Assembly: GCA_964017155.1 (NCBI GenBank)
Contig: OZ024858.1
Span: 29,379,687 to 29,443,686, forward strand
From: Oasisia sp. SBJ-2009
Taxonomy: Eukaryota; Annelida; Polychaeta; Sabellida; Siboglinidae
Direction: 5' to 3'
DNA: 64,000 bases
Shown in pieces: positions 45,786 to 59,037 of the stretch (positions are counted from its first letter, which is position 1; the number at the start of each line of letters is the position of its first letter). Below the pieces are notes generated by a model. The model worked only from the letters and a program-made list of their open reading frames with translations, made no database searches and had not been told where the DNA came from. Position numbers and translations under genes: made by a program.

Positions 45786-46040
45786 GTAGTCGTGACGTAG
45801 GCTACTACGGCATGGACTCGGCCTGTGACCCGAGTAGACGTGACCTTGCAGTAGTCGTGACGTAGGCTACTACGGCAGGGACTCGGCCTGTGACACGAGT
45901 AGACGTGACCTTGCAGTAGTCGTGACGTAGGCTACTACGGCAGGGACTCGGCCTGTGACACGAGTAGACGTGACCTTGCAGTAGTCGTGACGTAGGCTAC
46001 TACGGCAGGGACTCGGCCTGTGACACGAGTAGACGTGACC
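45786..46040 (+). repeat. 65-bp tandem repeat, 4 units
   Basis: Units start with gtagtcgtgacgtaggctac at 45786, 45851, 45916 and 45981 and are almost identical. Each carries tgacgt-type sequence twice and the small hairpin cgtag-gcta-ctacg. The near-identity points to recent expansion or active homogenisation. Confidence 0.95.
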
Positions 46041-46518
46041 GAGCCGTGCTACGTGCGAGCCGTGATTGATCGGTCTAGCGATGGGACGGGACCCGGCAGC
46101 CATCTTGGGACGGGCGCCCCGTCACCCTAGCGTACCGCGACATTAACACTGACAAAACTAAACTGTGGTTAATCTAGTTGAGTAGCGCAGAGCAGATTAA
46201 ATAAAACCCGGAGTGTCGGAACTCTTGTCTTAGTGAGCGAGCAGCGAATGGACCCGACCGGACGCACAGACACAGGTGATGGTAACTCGACTTGGCTGAG
46301 CTGAATCTCACGAACAGGTTCCAACCGTCTTCGCTTTTCCGCCATATTGTATCTTCTATCTACTTTCTGCTTTTACACGTGGCTGCTGATGTACGTGTGT
46401 CAGCAGCAGTGAATAGATTTGTTTGCGCAGATTACCACTTTTAGAGTAGGGTGGAAAAGAATATGTTAAGTTAAATTGCTGTTGTGTTTGTTATATAGAC
46501 TGCACGTTATTCATACAA
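46041..46518. other. no recognised gene
   Basis: A GC-richer stretch just after the 65-bp repeat (46041-46140), then ordinary spacer. Confidence 0.4.
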
Positions 46519-46595
<77 letters not shown>

Positions 46596-46642
46596 CGTGA
46601 GCGTGCGTGTGCGTGTACGCGTGCGTGTGCGTGCGTGTGTGC
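46519..46642 (+). repeat. (GT)n microsatellite
   Basis: A pure GT run to about 46590, then GCGT-interrupted sequence. Confidence 0.96.
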
Positions 46643-48090
46643 ATGCATTGCTTGAGTGTGTCTGATACATGATATGATGCCTTGATAGAAACATGTGAAT
46701 GTGTCGTTGAGATGTTATATTGATTGCAACAAGCTTATAACCACAGTCAATCTACTTGAATACTTATGTGAAAATGTTCATGAAGTTGGAAGAATAGCAG
46801 ACCTATATTAAAACAAGATATGTTTGAAACGTCGATTTGAGTCGGCATTTATTAGTTGTGAAATAAGTAATTTTATTTTAATACTTGAATACAGCTGAAT
46901 TAAAATTGACTGCAGATATTGTAGCAACATTAAATTTCACAATAATCCATTACAGTCGTCTTCAGATTAGCACCACATGCGACAATGTCTAAAAATTAAC
47001 TAGATAATACAGTAGACAGCAACTCCAGTTCGATCCTAATACATAATATTATATCGACGATAATTATCAGTCAGTACCCGATACAGCCCAGCATCAACTA
47101 AATATGTCATCGGCACACCGAGTGTCTGGAACGACGCTACACGTTACACTACAGATCCACTCGCTACGAGAGAATAAAACACAAACTCAATCGCCAAATG
47201 CAATCTTGTTACACCACTGCGTGTCTCTTGCACTGTGCGTGTCGAGCCCTGCCTAACGCTGCTCTCTCCATGCGCCGTGTTGCTGTCTCGGCCTCTAGTC
47301 CCCGTGCGCCGACCCCGCTACATTCTCCTTCACACGCGCCCTCGGAAATCCGACGCCGATGTTATTTCGGCGACAAAACCTGGCGGCGCTGAGATCAGGT
47401 GCGGTGTTTTCCGTAAGAAGTTGGTCCACAATGACCGCCGACCAGCAGTAATTGGCAAATTATCTACGGCGTTGTTGTCGTACACACCAAATGCGTGCGA
47501 TGTTATATTCCGTGCGTCGAATCTCTTCCGCCTAAGATCGCCGGAAGATCGGGCCGTCTACAGTTTCTCTGTTGGGCGCGGTCCATGTACTACCAGTCTA
47601 CGGAGTCTCAGTCGGGTGGCTGTCGCGGCTAGGCACGTCTTACTTTGTTGCACATCTATCATGTGTATTTCCTACATTTATTTCCTGTCAAACTGCGTGA
47701 GATTCGGAGTCCCAGTACAGCGCAGCAGACCTCAAACCTCGTGTCAAAACCGTCCGATATACCAAATGTGTTCTTCAACCATAGTCCGGCAATCGTGAAC
47801 GATATCATGTTCACCAATGTCTAGATTATATGTTGTAGCGGAACTCCACTTCTCAACGTTTCAAATTGTATTGAAGAAATGACGTCGAGACAATCTAGCA
47901 AATAACATGTCACTGACAAACAAAAAGTAAAACAAAAAATTGTAATTTCATGTTCGCAGTGTCCGTGCCGCTTTCACGGCTACTCAGCCCGCTTTACACC
48001 TCCCGGTTCGTAGACCAGTTCATTCGAACATCGCGACTTATATTGAAAGTGTTCAGTCACACTGAATTTAATCCGCCAAGACTATCCGTA
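46643..48090. other. no recognised gene
   Basis: The open frame at 47235-47798 (187 codons) is Arg/Ser/Cys-rich with no recognisable domain and lies in a GC-richer patch. I do not consider it a supported gene. Confidence 0.4.
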
Positions 48091-48094
48091 CACC

Positions 48095-48245
48095 ATATCC
48101 ACCACTGTCTAAGTTTGTATACTTGGGTGAGCTGAAGCAAGGTAGAATGAAAGCATTTGCCCAAAGATCGTCACAGCTTCCTAGATTCGAACGCGTGTTC
48201 TCTCGACAGAGAATCCCACGCTCTCATCACCATTCGCTTATAAAC
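48095..48245 (-). mobile_element. tRNA-derived SINE
   Basis: On the minus strand, from 48245, the sequence runs aatggtgatgagagcgtggg (A-box region) to gcgttcgaatct (48183-48194, B box), as in a tRNA-like polymerase III promoter. The body continues with tttgggcaaatgctttcatt and ttgcttcagctcacccaagt, a pattern shared by the conserved central domain of invertebrate SINEs (GGGCAAG...CTTCAG...CCCAG). The tail is not clearly defined. The body match is from memory, not from a search. Confidence 0.6.
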
Positions 48246-48249
48246 AATA

Positions 48250-49120
48250 GTTTGAATGTAGCAAATGTCGGCCACGAGACATGTATGGTAACTAGGGCTT
48301 AACATAGAACGAGTTGTTACGGCAGAATTACTTAATGATTCACAATCACGTTGTGTTAGGTGTAAACAATGACTACGTGTAACCAATTTTGACATTTTTC
48401 TAAACAGGATATTCGTAACTATATAAGATAACGTTTGCCACATCTGTAAAACGAAAGACTTATTTTTTACATTAATGATACATTCATGCACTGACATAGT
48501 TCCATTGGTTCCTTCTTTGGTTTCGCTTTCACTATGATTACATTTATTAACATATATCAGAAACATAATGATATACATTGATATGCCTCGCGTCATGCAG
48601 TATTCTTGTTATATATAACCATGTCATAGTACCATAAAGGACTATAAATATATGTCGGTGTCCAAAACAAATAAAAATCATCCACTTCTAAAACAAACCG
48701 CTCAGTATGATTAGTGGTATTACTTTAATCCCCAGCAGGTGATACCTCATTGTGGTGACATTCTGTTGATATTCCGGTCGATACCAATGTCTTTGATAAT
48801 TGTTGATTAGCGTTTCCGTCAACCTAATTAGAAATCACGGACAACAAACGAAAACACGGCGCCTTTTTAATTGAGAACAATACATGTCGGACTGATCAAA
48901 TACGACGAGACACCAACTGAAACAGTTGCTGTCAACTATTAAGCAAACGAATCTCGCTAGATCATTTCTATTATCTCACTGAATCATAGAACACAATCAG
49001 GACCACCCTGGCTGTTTTGTTTTCGCGTGTCTCGCAGTCGTTCAACCGAAATATATGAGCGATGCAAATGTTTATCACCGTCATCAGTGTATCGTACGGA
49101 GAGGTGGACAGAGATCGAGG
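48250..49120. other. no recognised gene
   Basis: AT-rich spacer without recognisable coding sequence. Confidence 0.4.
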
Positions 49121-49127
49121 GTGAGTG

Positions 49128-49462
49128 AGAGGGTGGGTGGGTGGGTGGGTGGGTGGGTGGGTGGGTGGGTGGGTGGGTGGGTGGGTGATCCGAGTGAGTG
49201 AGTGGGTGAGTGGGTGAGTGGGTGAGTGGGTGAGTGGGTGAGTGGGTGAGTGGGTGAGTGGGTGAGTGGGTGAGTGGGTGAGTGGGTGAGTGGGTGAGTG
49301 GGTGAGTGGGTGAGTGGGTGAGTGGGTGAGTGGGTGAGTGGGTGAGTGAATGAGGGAGTGAGTGAGAGGGTGTGTGAGTGAGTGAGTGAGTGAGTGAGTG
49401 AGTGAGTGAGTGAGTGAGTGAGTGAGTGAGTGAGTGAGTGAGTGAGTGAGTAAGTGAGCAAG
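49128..49462 (+). repeat. (GGGT)n, (GAGTGGGT)n and (GAGT)n compound array
   Basis: (GGGT)n at 49133-49187, then an 8-bp alternation gagtgggt to about 49347, then (GAGT)n to about 49455. The 8-bp section is a hybrid of the two flanking motifs. Confidence 0.95.
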
Positions 49463-49499
49463 GGAGAAAGAGGAACAGGGAGAAAGTGATTATATTCCC

Positions 49500-49660
49500 A
49501 CACGCACATGCTTGTACACGCGCGCACACACACAAAACCACACACACAAACTCATATATGTACACACACACGCACGCACGCGCGCACACACACACACGCG
49601 CACACACACACACACACACACACAACACACACCACACACACACGCACGTACGCACGCACG

Positions 49661-49702
<42 letters not shown>
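49500..49702 (+). repeat. (CA)n/(CGCA)n microsatellite
   Basis: CA-rich mixed array with CGCG and CGCA interruptions. Confidence 0.95.
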
Positions 49703-49703
<1 letters not shown>

Positions 49704-50171
49704 CCTCGCAGGTACTTTCATGCCTCATTCGTTTGGTGTCACTTATTTGCATTCAGCCTCGCCGAACTTCAACTGTCACAATTTGCATACGACTGTTTTA
49801 TAGCGATACGAAAGCCATGTCCATAATAAATGAAGCAATTGTCTTAGTGTTGCGTGCAAGTGGCGACTAACTGACGACGACCAGCTAGCAGGAATGACGG
49901 GTTGTTATGACTGTTTCGTTTGTTCCCTGCTTGACGGTTGACATCTAATCAACGGCGCAACCGTCGTGTGTTTTACATCACATGTGGTTAAGTCAACGCA
50001 ATGACAGAAAACTTGCTTTCTCAGGTCACAATCATTTTACTGGATAGTTTACATGAGGAATCCACCAAACCAACACCACCAAAAATACTTTAGTTTACGT
50101 CTGATGACGAGCGGATGTGTTACTGATGAACGAACAGCCAAAAAATATTCGAATTTTGTAGTTGGTCTACA
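49703..50171. other. no recognised gene
   Basis: Spacer between simple arrays. Nothing recognised. Confidence 0.4.
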
Positions 50172-50389
50172 TGCCCGCCTGCCCGCCTGCCCGCCTGCCC
50201 GCCTGCCCGCCTGCCCGCCTGCCCGCCTGCCCGCCTGCCCGCCTGCCCGCCTGCCCGCCTGCCCGCCTGCCCGCCTGCCCGCCTGCCCGCCTGCCCGCCT
50301 GCCCGCCTGCCCGCCTGCCCGCCTGCCCGCCTGCCCGCCTGCCCGCCTGCCCGCCTGCCCGCCTGCCCGCCTGCCCGCCTGCCCGCCTG
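50172..50389 (+). repeat. (GCCCGCCT)n octanucleotide array, about 27 units
   Basis: A perfect 8-bp period run. It reads PACPPARL or GRRAGGQA in all open frames because the motif contains no stop. Confidence 0.97.
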
Positions 50390-50687
50390 AAAGAAGTGCC
50401 CGTATCCATGACGGTGCAACAGCGATGAACACATTGTAGTCAAGTCCCGACAACTGCAACGATTAGATATATAGTTACGTATTAGGGCATTTTATCTGTA
50501 AGCCAACTAAATCGATTGCCACAGTAACCAAATATCACTAGTTGTGTAAGTTCGGTACTAAATGACGACACACGATATCTGAATGTCTTAATTGTGGCAG
50601 AGATGGATTTCGTGCACGCAATAAACGAATGCAATCCAATCGTGCGCCTGAAACGTGTCTTGTATGAATCATTGGCCCCTGTTTGTC

Positions 50688-50761
50688 TGCCCGCCCGCCC
50701 GCCCGCCCGCCCGCCCGCCCGCCCGCCCGCCCGCCCGCCCGCCCGCCCGCCCGCCCGCCCG
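50688..50761 (+). repeat. (CCCG)n microsatellite
   Basis: About 18 units of CCCG, 300 bp after the octanucleotide array. Confidence 0.97.
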
Positions 50762-51185
50762 ACCTCTCTCGTTCTTGTTGTCTGCGCTTATTCCAGTTAC
50801 TACTCAGCCAATCCACCTTTCTAATTGTCCCCGCTTCTCTTATCTCGCAACATTCACCTTTCCTAAACAACGGCGAGTGATCCACATCCTCTGTGACATG
50901 TGTCTGATGTGACACAACTGTCGTAGTTATCTCGGGTAATTTGCGATGGCCGACAATACAAATAGCCGTTGATTGGCGGCTTCCCGGGAGAACACAACTT
51001 CCTCTCGCGTAAACGACGGCCATGTTACACGCTACGGCCTCTTCCGGCCCGAGTCGGCCAGCACGGGCCGTTCATTACGCGCAAGCTTTTATTTAATTAT
51101 ACTGAACACTTCAATAATTATGTCACGTTTGTCTGTATATTCTGTGCCATTGACGAAGAGTGGCAATGTTGTTTACTACTTTGGT
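50762..51185. other. no recognised gene
   Basis: Moderately GC-rich spacer with no recognisable coding sequence. Confidence 0.35.
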
Positions 51186-51187
51186 CA

Positions 51188-51472
<285 letters not shown>

Positions 51473-51479
51473 ATGCAAA

Positions 51480-52800
51480 GTGCGTAGCGAGGGAAGGAGC
51501 GACCGAGCGTGAGTGACTCAGTGACTGAGCGAACGTGTAAACGTGTTTATATTATCATGTACACAGACGGTAACAGCTGCCTACCTGTTAACCAACGTTC
51601 ATTGAGCTTTTGATCATTATTGATTTTATCAAACCCTTGCATCGAAGTGAAACCATTAGGCGTCTGGAATCACTGTTTCGGTCAACTGCGAACAAATGAA
51701 AATCGTCAATAATGTTGACCCGATTGACCCAGCGGTAGTCGATCAAGGCGAGGCAGTTGGCGCAGTGAAAGAGCAAGTACTAACAGCATGCAACGAACGC
51801 CCTAATCGTGATCGATTACAAATCCCTAAACGTACCTTTTCATTTCGTAATACCGAACACAACTGATGCAGTGATAAATGTGGTACCATTGCACGATGGA
51901 GCCATTGTCGCTAATGGGCGACGTTATAAATGTGATGTTAGATTCGGTTAGCCGCAGTGAATAATTAACCGATCACACACAAAACAACTTATGCAGAACC
52001 GCAAGCACACTGCCCTCACGGCTACTGCTACATCGGCGTGGGAATTTTGTAAATGTGCGGAACTACATTTTCGCATAACACGAATGAGTAGCGTGTTCGC
52101 GTATATTGTCGAAACAGCATGACAATATTATCAGCCATGTTGACAATTTTGCACTGGAGGCGGTTACTTGGTGCTTATTGTGCTATGTTTACGTCATTTC
52201 CTGATCTTGCCATGCCAGATGGATTTATTTAAAGCATAATCGTCAACTCCAAATGCATGAATAGCGTGACTGAAATAATATACAAAATACACAAGATACG
52301 ACTACAGTTTTTAGACATGCGACACCTGGCGTTAACAGTGTCCGCATTTACGGTATTGTATTAAAAGATGGTATTTATCTAAGATTAGCCATCCAAAAAA
52401 CATTTCCAATAACGCAAGACCGCCATTTGATGAGTCTAGCTTTGACGATATGAGACGTCTTTACCACAGCTTATGTGACTAATAACAACGTCAATACACA
52501 TCATCAACCACATAACTGCTCCATTACAGCCCGGTTATTGGAGCCCACATGTTCGCCGCCGGTCTGCGAGACAGATAAGTTACATACAATTCGGGCATCT
52601 GCTCGACACACGCTTGTGATACGGACAGTTCCTGGGAACATCGATAAAAACGGTCTATGATATTAACAGGCTATTGCAATTGCAATTATTTAGTTACTGA
52701 TGCCGTGAAAAAACAATGCGGTAGAATCTCTCCACGCGCTTGCCTTTCAGAAACGAACACCCATTTAAAACGGCCACTCAAAAACAGTCACTTTGTGAGG
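51480..52800. other. no recognised gene
   Basis: Unique-looking spacer. Several short frames, none recognisable. Confidence 0.4.
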
Positions 52801-52804
52801 GTAT

Positions 52805-52890
<86 letters not shown>
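52801..52890. repeat. (TA)n microsatellite
   Basis: A TA run of about 90 bp with one TAA interruption. Confidence 0.96.
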
Positions 52891-52892
<2 letters not shown>

Positions 52893-52989
52893 CAGTTATT
52901 ACAGCACTAAGCGCGACATAATTAATGTGTATGTGAATAAAACCTAATTAATTTACTATGAAATGACTAGAACCTCCTATCCAGGGGCA

Positions 52990-53255
52990 TCTCCCAAGAG
53001 AAGAAGAAGATTGGCGTACTGTGGACACGTGACACGACACGACAGCCTCCTGCAAACAATCCTACACGGAACCACGGAGAACACACCTCAGTGGAAGGCA
53101 GAAGAAACGCCGGATGGACAACGTTAAGCAGTGAACGACCGTCTCCATGTCACAGTACCTCAGCACAGCCATTGACTGTCAGCTCATGGGAAATATCACA
53201 GTTGTCTTCATGTCTGCCTCACTGGCGTAAATCTGTCAAATTAATATAAAATAAA
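52990..53255 (+). mobile_element. LINE 3' end: C-terminal coding remnant
   Basis: The plus strand reads KRRRLAYCGHVTRHDSLLQT (about 53000-53060), the K-L-x-Y-F-G-H-V-x-R-H-D-S-L block found near the C-terminus of many LINE polymerases. After a frameshift another frame continues GRQKKRRMDNVKQ, the R-G-R-Q-x-K-x-W-x-D-N-V-K block. The coding part ends with stops, followed by a short UTR and an A-rich tail (aaaataaaataaata, near 53245). It is truncated at the 5' end and inactive. Confidence 0.8.
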
Positions 53256-54810
53256 ATAAATATATAATTAATGAAAAAGTGCGATTATTATCGTAACAAC
53301 ACCGCAAACCTTTCCAGATTATATGTATGTACAACAATGTTCATCTCTATATAAGACAAGCCTCTCTAATTAGTTCAACTGTTAATTAGGTTATTCGGGT
53401 CAATCAATTGTATGATCGCTTAAGAGAACGGCTTCTTGATATCCAATAAATAATGCCAATAGAAAGACCTTTCTTGAAGTCTATTCCTGTTATCAGCTCC
53501 TCAAATACGAACATGATAAATGTAGTTGTTTACATAAATAATTCGTTAGTAAAATTAAATGAGCCTGTTGTGGCAGAGATATCCAAATACGTTCCACCGA
53601 ATGTGGCCACTATTATATATGTGAGCAGGCGTCGGTGCTAGCTGGTTGTGACTAACCATGAAGTCAGATGTGTTATTACAGTCAGCACATAAACACCGGC
53701 AAAGTTACAGGACCTATGTGGCCCCTGGTCTGTCTGACCGGTGCTCGCTTATTGTCTGTCACTCATTCGCCTGTTCGTTCGTCCGGCCGCTATTTTTAGG
53801 GCAGTTTCTTGTCTCGTTAACGCAGACTTCCACTGTTCATATGTCAGCTGTCTGATAATTAGCGACGAGCTCCGGCCTCGCGCTGAGCCCCTGCCCGGCA
53901 CGAGGCGGAGGTCTACCGACTGGCGGCGTCGGGGCCGTCGCCTCGGTATGGCGCGAGGCTCCGGGCTCGCTCCCTGCGTTATCGGCTCTCAGCCTGATAA
54001 ATCCGGATTTACGAGGATTAACACACTTTGAGAGATTCCGATGGTGACTGTGAGATATACGTACGCGTGTGCAGTGTGTACGGAGTCTTCAGTATGACTC
54101 GGGTGGTGAAGTCGTGGACGGTTAAGTTATTCGTTTAAGATCAAACCAGTGGTGCTGCGTCATTCCAGCCTGTAGGAATATGCAGGATTTAGACTGCGAT
54201 GTTTAGTGTGTTCTCAAGGTATTACAATGTTGTAAATACAACATATACGCTGAAAGGCAATTATATGGGGAACGTGGGTGGAGTAGGGTTGGATTGTGCG
54301 CTACCCCCACTGAAGAGAGAATGTGGTGACTTATAAACTTATAACACGTCAGTTTGCTGTCATCCAATGTTCACAGTTTCTAAGAATAAGATATATTTTA
54401 TAAGAGTAACTTCTATAACCGCAAGGTTACAGATGCTCCGGCAGGCGGCAGAGCTGTCGATGATCCGGTGTGCGATGCCGAGGATTGCAAGAAGATCGGT
54501 GCCATGTCATTAACAGTGGGACGGAACGGAGCTACATAGACCAATGATCAATATGACAATAGTTGCAATGTGTTAAGTGCAATCGCTAAACAAACAAACT
54601 GGCGAAACATAGACTTAGCCTGAGTCAGTTTTATTTGAAACAGAAACAGTTTTGACACTGTGAAATGGCCACAGTTATGGACTACAATTATCCTAAGAGT
54701 TTCTTCAGGTTTTCCTATGTCGAATAATTGTCATTCTCGTGCCGCTGCGTGAATGTTTCGGCCAAAAAAATTAGATAAACAGATCATTTTGAATGTCCAT
54801 TGTTGTGCGT
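53256..54810. other. no recognised gene
   Basis: A GC-rich patch at 53865-53990 lies in otherwise AT-rich DNA and could be a small CpG-rich regulatory region or exon. Nothing decides between them. Confidence 0.35.
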
Positions 54811-55013
54811 GCGTGCGTGCGTGCGTGCGTACGTTGCCTGCGTGCGTGCATCTGAGTGAGTGAGTGAGTGAGTGAGTGAGTGAGTGAGTGAGTGAGTGGG
54901 TGGGTGGGTGGGTGGGTGGGTGGATGGGTGAGTGAGTGGGTGAGTGAGTGAGTGAGTGAGTGAGTGAGCGAGCGAGCGAGCGAGCGAGCGAGCGAGTGAG
55001 TGAGTGAGTGTGC
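54808..55013 (+). repeat. (GCGT), (GAGT), (GGGT) and (GCGA) compound array
   Basis: A tetranucleotide array in sections: GCGT (54808-54830), GAGT (54854-54897), GGGT, GAGT again, GCGA (54966-54994), GAGT. Adjacent motifs differ by one base, as in the 49-kb and 39-kb arrays. Confidence 0.93.
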
Positions 55014-56360
55014 ACGCGCGTGCTAGTTACGCGCTGGTGTGTAAATATATGAACGTGCGTATACGTGTTGTAGCGAACCTATACCAGATAGTGTATATGT
55101 GTTTGTGCGTATATATGCGTGTGTGTGTGCGCGCGCGCGCGCACATGTCTGCATAAGTGTACATCCGTGCATGCATCCAGTCATACATACGCAGCTGAAT
55201 ACGTGAACATGCACGTATGCACGTATTTACTTATATACGTATACATACATGCATGTTTAGGCGCCTACAGTATAGATGCCCGTACGCAGGCACGTATACA
55301 TGCACGGACGCACGCACAACCGCGTACAACGACGCATGTACATTAATTAACTACATCACCTCGGTAGCGAGGTGACACTCGTAACTTCGCGGTCACTGGC
55401 GGCACTGATCGCGCTACGATATAGACTCGTTCCGTTTATTACAGATTACTGTCAGGTTTATGACACGCATGCGCATAATGCAGCCACTTATGGCCACACC
55501 TGCGTGCATCCGGCATTGACGTCGTAAGCACGTAAGCTCCCTACGTCGTACGTTCTCCCGTCTCAATACGGGGTCAATATTATGATTCACAGGACACATT
55601 TTATGTGATTGTTGCTGATGTTTTATTGCCGTAAAACATTTGGCCTTAGTTGGTATCACAATAGAGGACGGTAGAGATTGTTTAACCTTTTAATTCAATA
55701 AAACATATTTTATCGTATTTACAAAACACTGTGGGAGACAGTCACATACATTTAGAAAACCCTAATTTTCGTTGAGATCTTTAGTGATAATGTATTCTAT
55801 TATTCATGCATGGAACGTTTTGTGATAGCGAATTGCGGTTATTTTGTGCATTCAGAACGAAAAAGTTGAAACTGACATCAGCTGTTTGTTGATTGGTCAA
55901 CCGCAACTGGTCCACAGCCGAGTGATGTACCCGAATGTAAACGACACAATTGCATCAGTTCGTATAATATCGGAGCCATAATTCGATTCCATATACAATA
56001 TTTTATAGAGGCGACTCGATCGTGCGTATTACTAAACCTTGACCACACAGCCTGAGACCATGATGGTCGCAGTGCCGAGAACACAACCATCAGGCACCGA
56101 CCGACCTTGACTTTGTTGTTACTAGTATTTTAAGTATTTCTTTTTCGTCCATGTTTCTGCGTGTAGACAAGTGAGCGGCGGTCGACTGTCAGTACCGGTT
56201 GACGATAATTTACAACTGCTGAAATATGTACCATGTCCACGTCAGTTTATTATTGGATTAACGCCTGCTGGAAGGCGTTTAGAGTCTCTCTGCTGACCGC
56301 GTTGCGATCGATGTGTGAGCCTCTGTGCCGGACATCCACGCAAGTCTCACATATGGCCTA
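55014..56360. other. no recognised gene
   Basis: The first 300 bases are degenerate CGTA/CATG-rich sequence. The rest is spacer. Confidence 0.35.
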
Positions 56361-56361
56361 G

Positions 56362-56421
56362 TTCACTAACATTCGTAAGAGCTTATAATCCCAAAATTCC
56401 TCTTTAAATCGATTTCGCTCC
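56362..56421 (+). repeat. dispersed 60-bp repeat, first copy
   Basis: Contains acattcgtaagagcttataa and ctctttaaatcgatttcgc. A second copy lies at 59428-59487 in the same orientation with a few changes. Confidence 0.8.
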
Positions 56422-56621
56422 TTACGATGACCATGTATACTTGAAACTATCAATATGTGTACACGACACTGTTCCTTGTTTGTCAAGAAAATAGTAATTG
56501 GTAACACGGCAATGACTGTTTGCGTTTTGAAAAATCACTTATAATTTATCGGATTTTATTTAATGATGATTTGTTCTTAAGAGCTCTTAATCGTAGTAAA
56601 ACGGCCCCCTAATCTGGTTGA

Positions 56622-56972
56622 TCGCAAGGGCTACTGTTAGAAAACAGTCAACCAAAACGACCGGCGAAGCTGCACTACTTAATGTGCAGTAATTATAGCC
56701 TCGGTAAGGTAGTGTCTGCCGGGGGTGGCAAAATTGGTCTGACACATGCTGGCACGCGGTTCGTGTCTTCCTGCTTCTCTGCTGACCAAGTTGCGATCGA
56801 TGATCGTGCCTGTCTATCGGTCAACCTTTCTAGACAGGCCGGATCTTGTTTCATCGCAAGCGCCACTGTTAGACAGCGGTCAGCTTAGAAGAGCTGGTTA
56901 GGTTGGCCAGTTTAGTGGGGCGTAATTAAGGCCTTGCTAAGGTGCTAACTGCCGGCGGTGGCGAAAAAACGT
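56622..56972 (+). repeat. two diverged copies of a 120-bp block, 230 bp apart
   Basis: The block at 56622-56742 has tcgcaagggctactgttaga, taattatagcctcggtaagg and ctgccgggggtggc. It recurs at 56852-56972 as tcgcaagcgccactgttaga, taattaaggccttgctaagg and ctgccggcggtggc. Order and spacing are kept, with many substitutions, so it is an old tandem duplication. Confidence 0.75.
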
Positions 56973-57109
56973 CAACCATAAAATGGCGATTTTGCACGAC
57001 ACTAAATAATGCATTTAATGCACTCGTGGACACCTGAACATTGTAGAAATTATACACTGCACCAGAGTTTGGACAAGGGGTCGTTTCAAATGGAAATAAC
57101 CAATCGGAG

Positions 57110-58649
<1,540 letters not shown>

Positions 58650-58650
<1 letters not shown>

Positions 58651-59037
58651 AATGAGTACAAGTCTGGACGGAGTACAAGTCTGGACGGAGTACAAGTCTG
58701 GACGGAGTACAAGTCTGGACGGAGTACAAGTCTGGACGGAGTACAAGTCTGGACGGAGTACAAGTCTGGACGGAGCACAAGTCTGGACGGAGCACAAGTC
58801 TGGACGGAGTACACGTCTGGACGGAGTACAAGTCTGGACGGAGTACAAGTCTGGACGGAGTACAAGTCTGGACGGAGCACAAGTCTGAACGGAGCACAAG
58901 TCTGGACGGAGCACAAGTCTGGACGGAGCACAAGTCTGGACGGAGTACAAGTCTGGACGGAGCACAAGTCTGGACGGAGTACAAGTCTGGACGGAGCACA
59001 AGTCTGGACAGAGTATGAGACTGGACAGAGTAGACGC
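58650..59037 (+). repeat. 17-bp minisatellite, about 22 units
   Basis: The unit is gagtacaagtctggacg, with gagcacaag and cacgtct variants. Because 17 is not a multiple of 3, three units make 17 codons, so the minus-strand frames all show a 17-residue repeat (SVQTCAPSRLVLRPDLY). Confidence 0.95.

Noticed and set aside
47235..47798. 187-codon frame as a gene
   Set aside because: No recognisable domain, biased toward Arg/Ser/Cys, and without clear start context or splice structure.
50049..50459. Possible proline-rich or GQAGRRAG protein at the octanucleotide array
   Set aside because: All six frames are open through a perfect 8-bp repeat with no supporting flanks.
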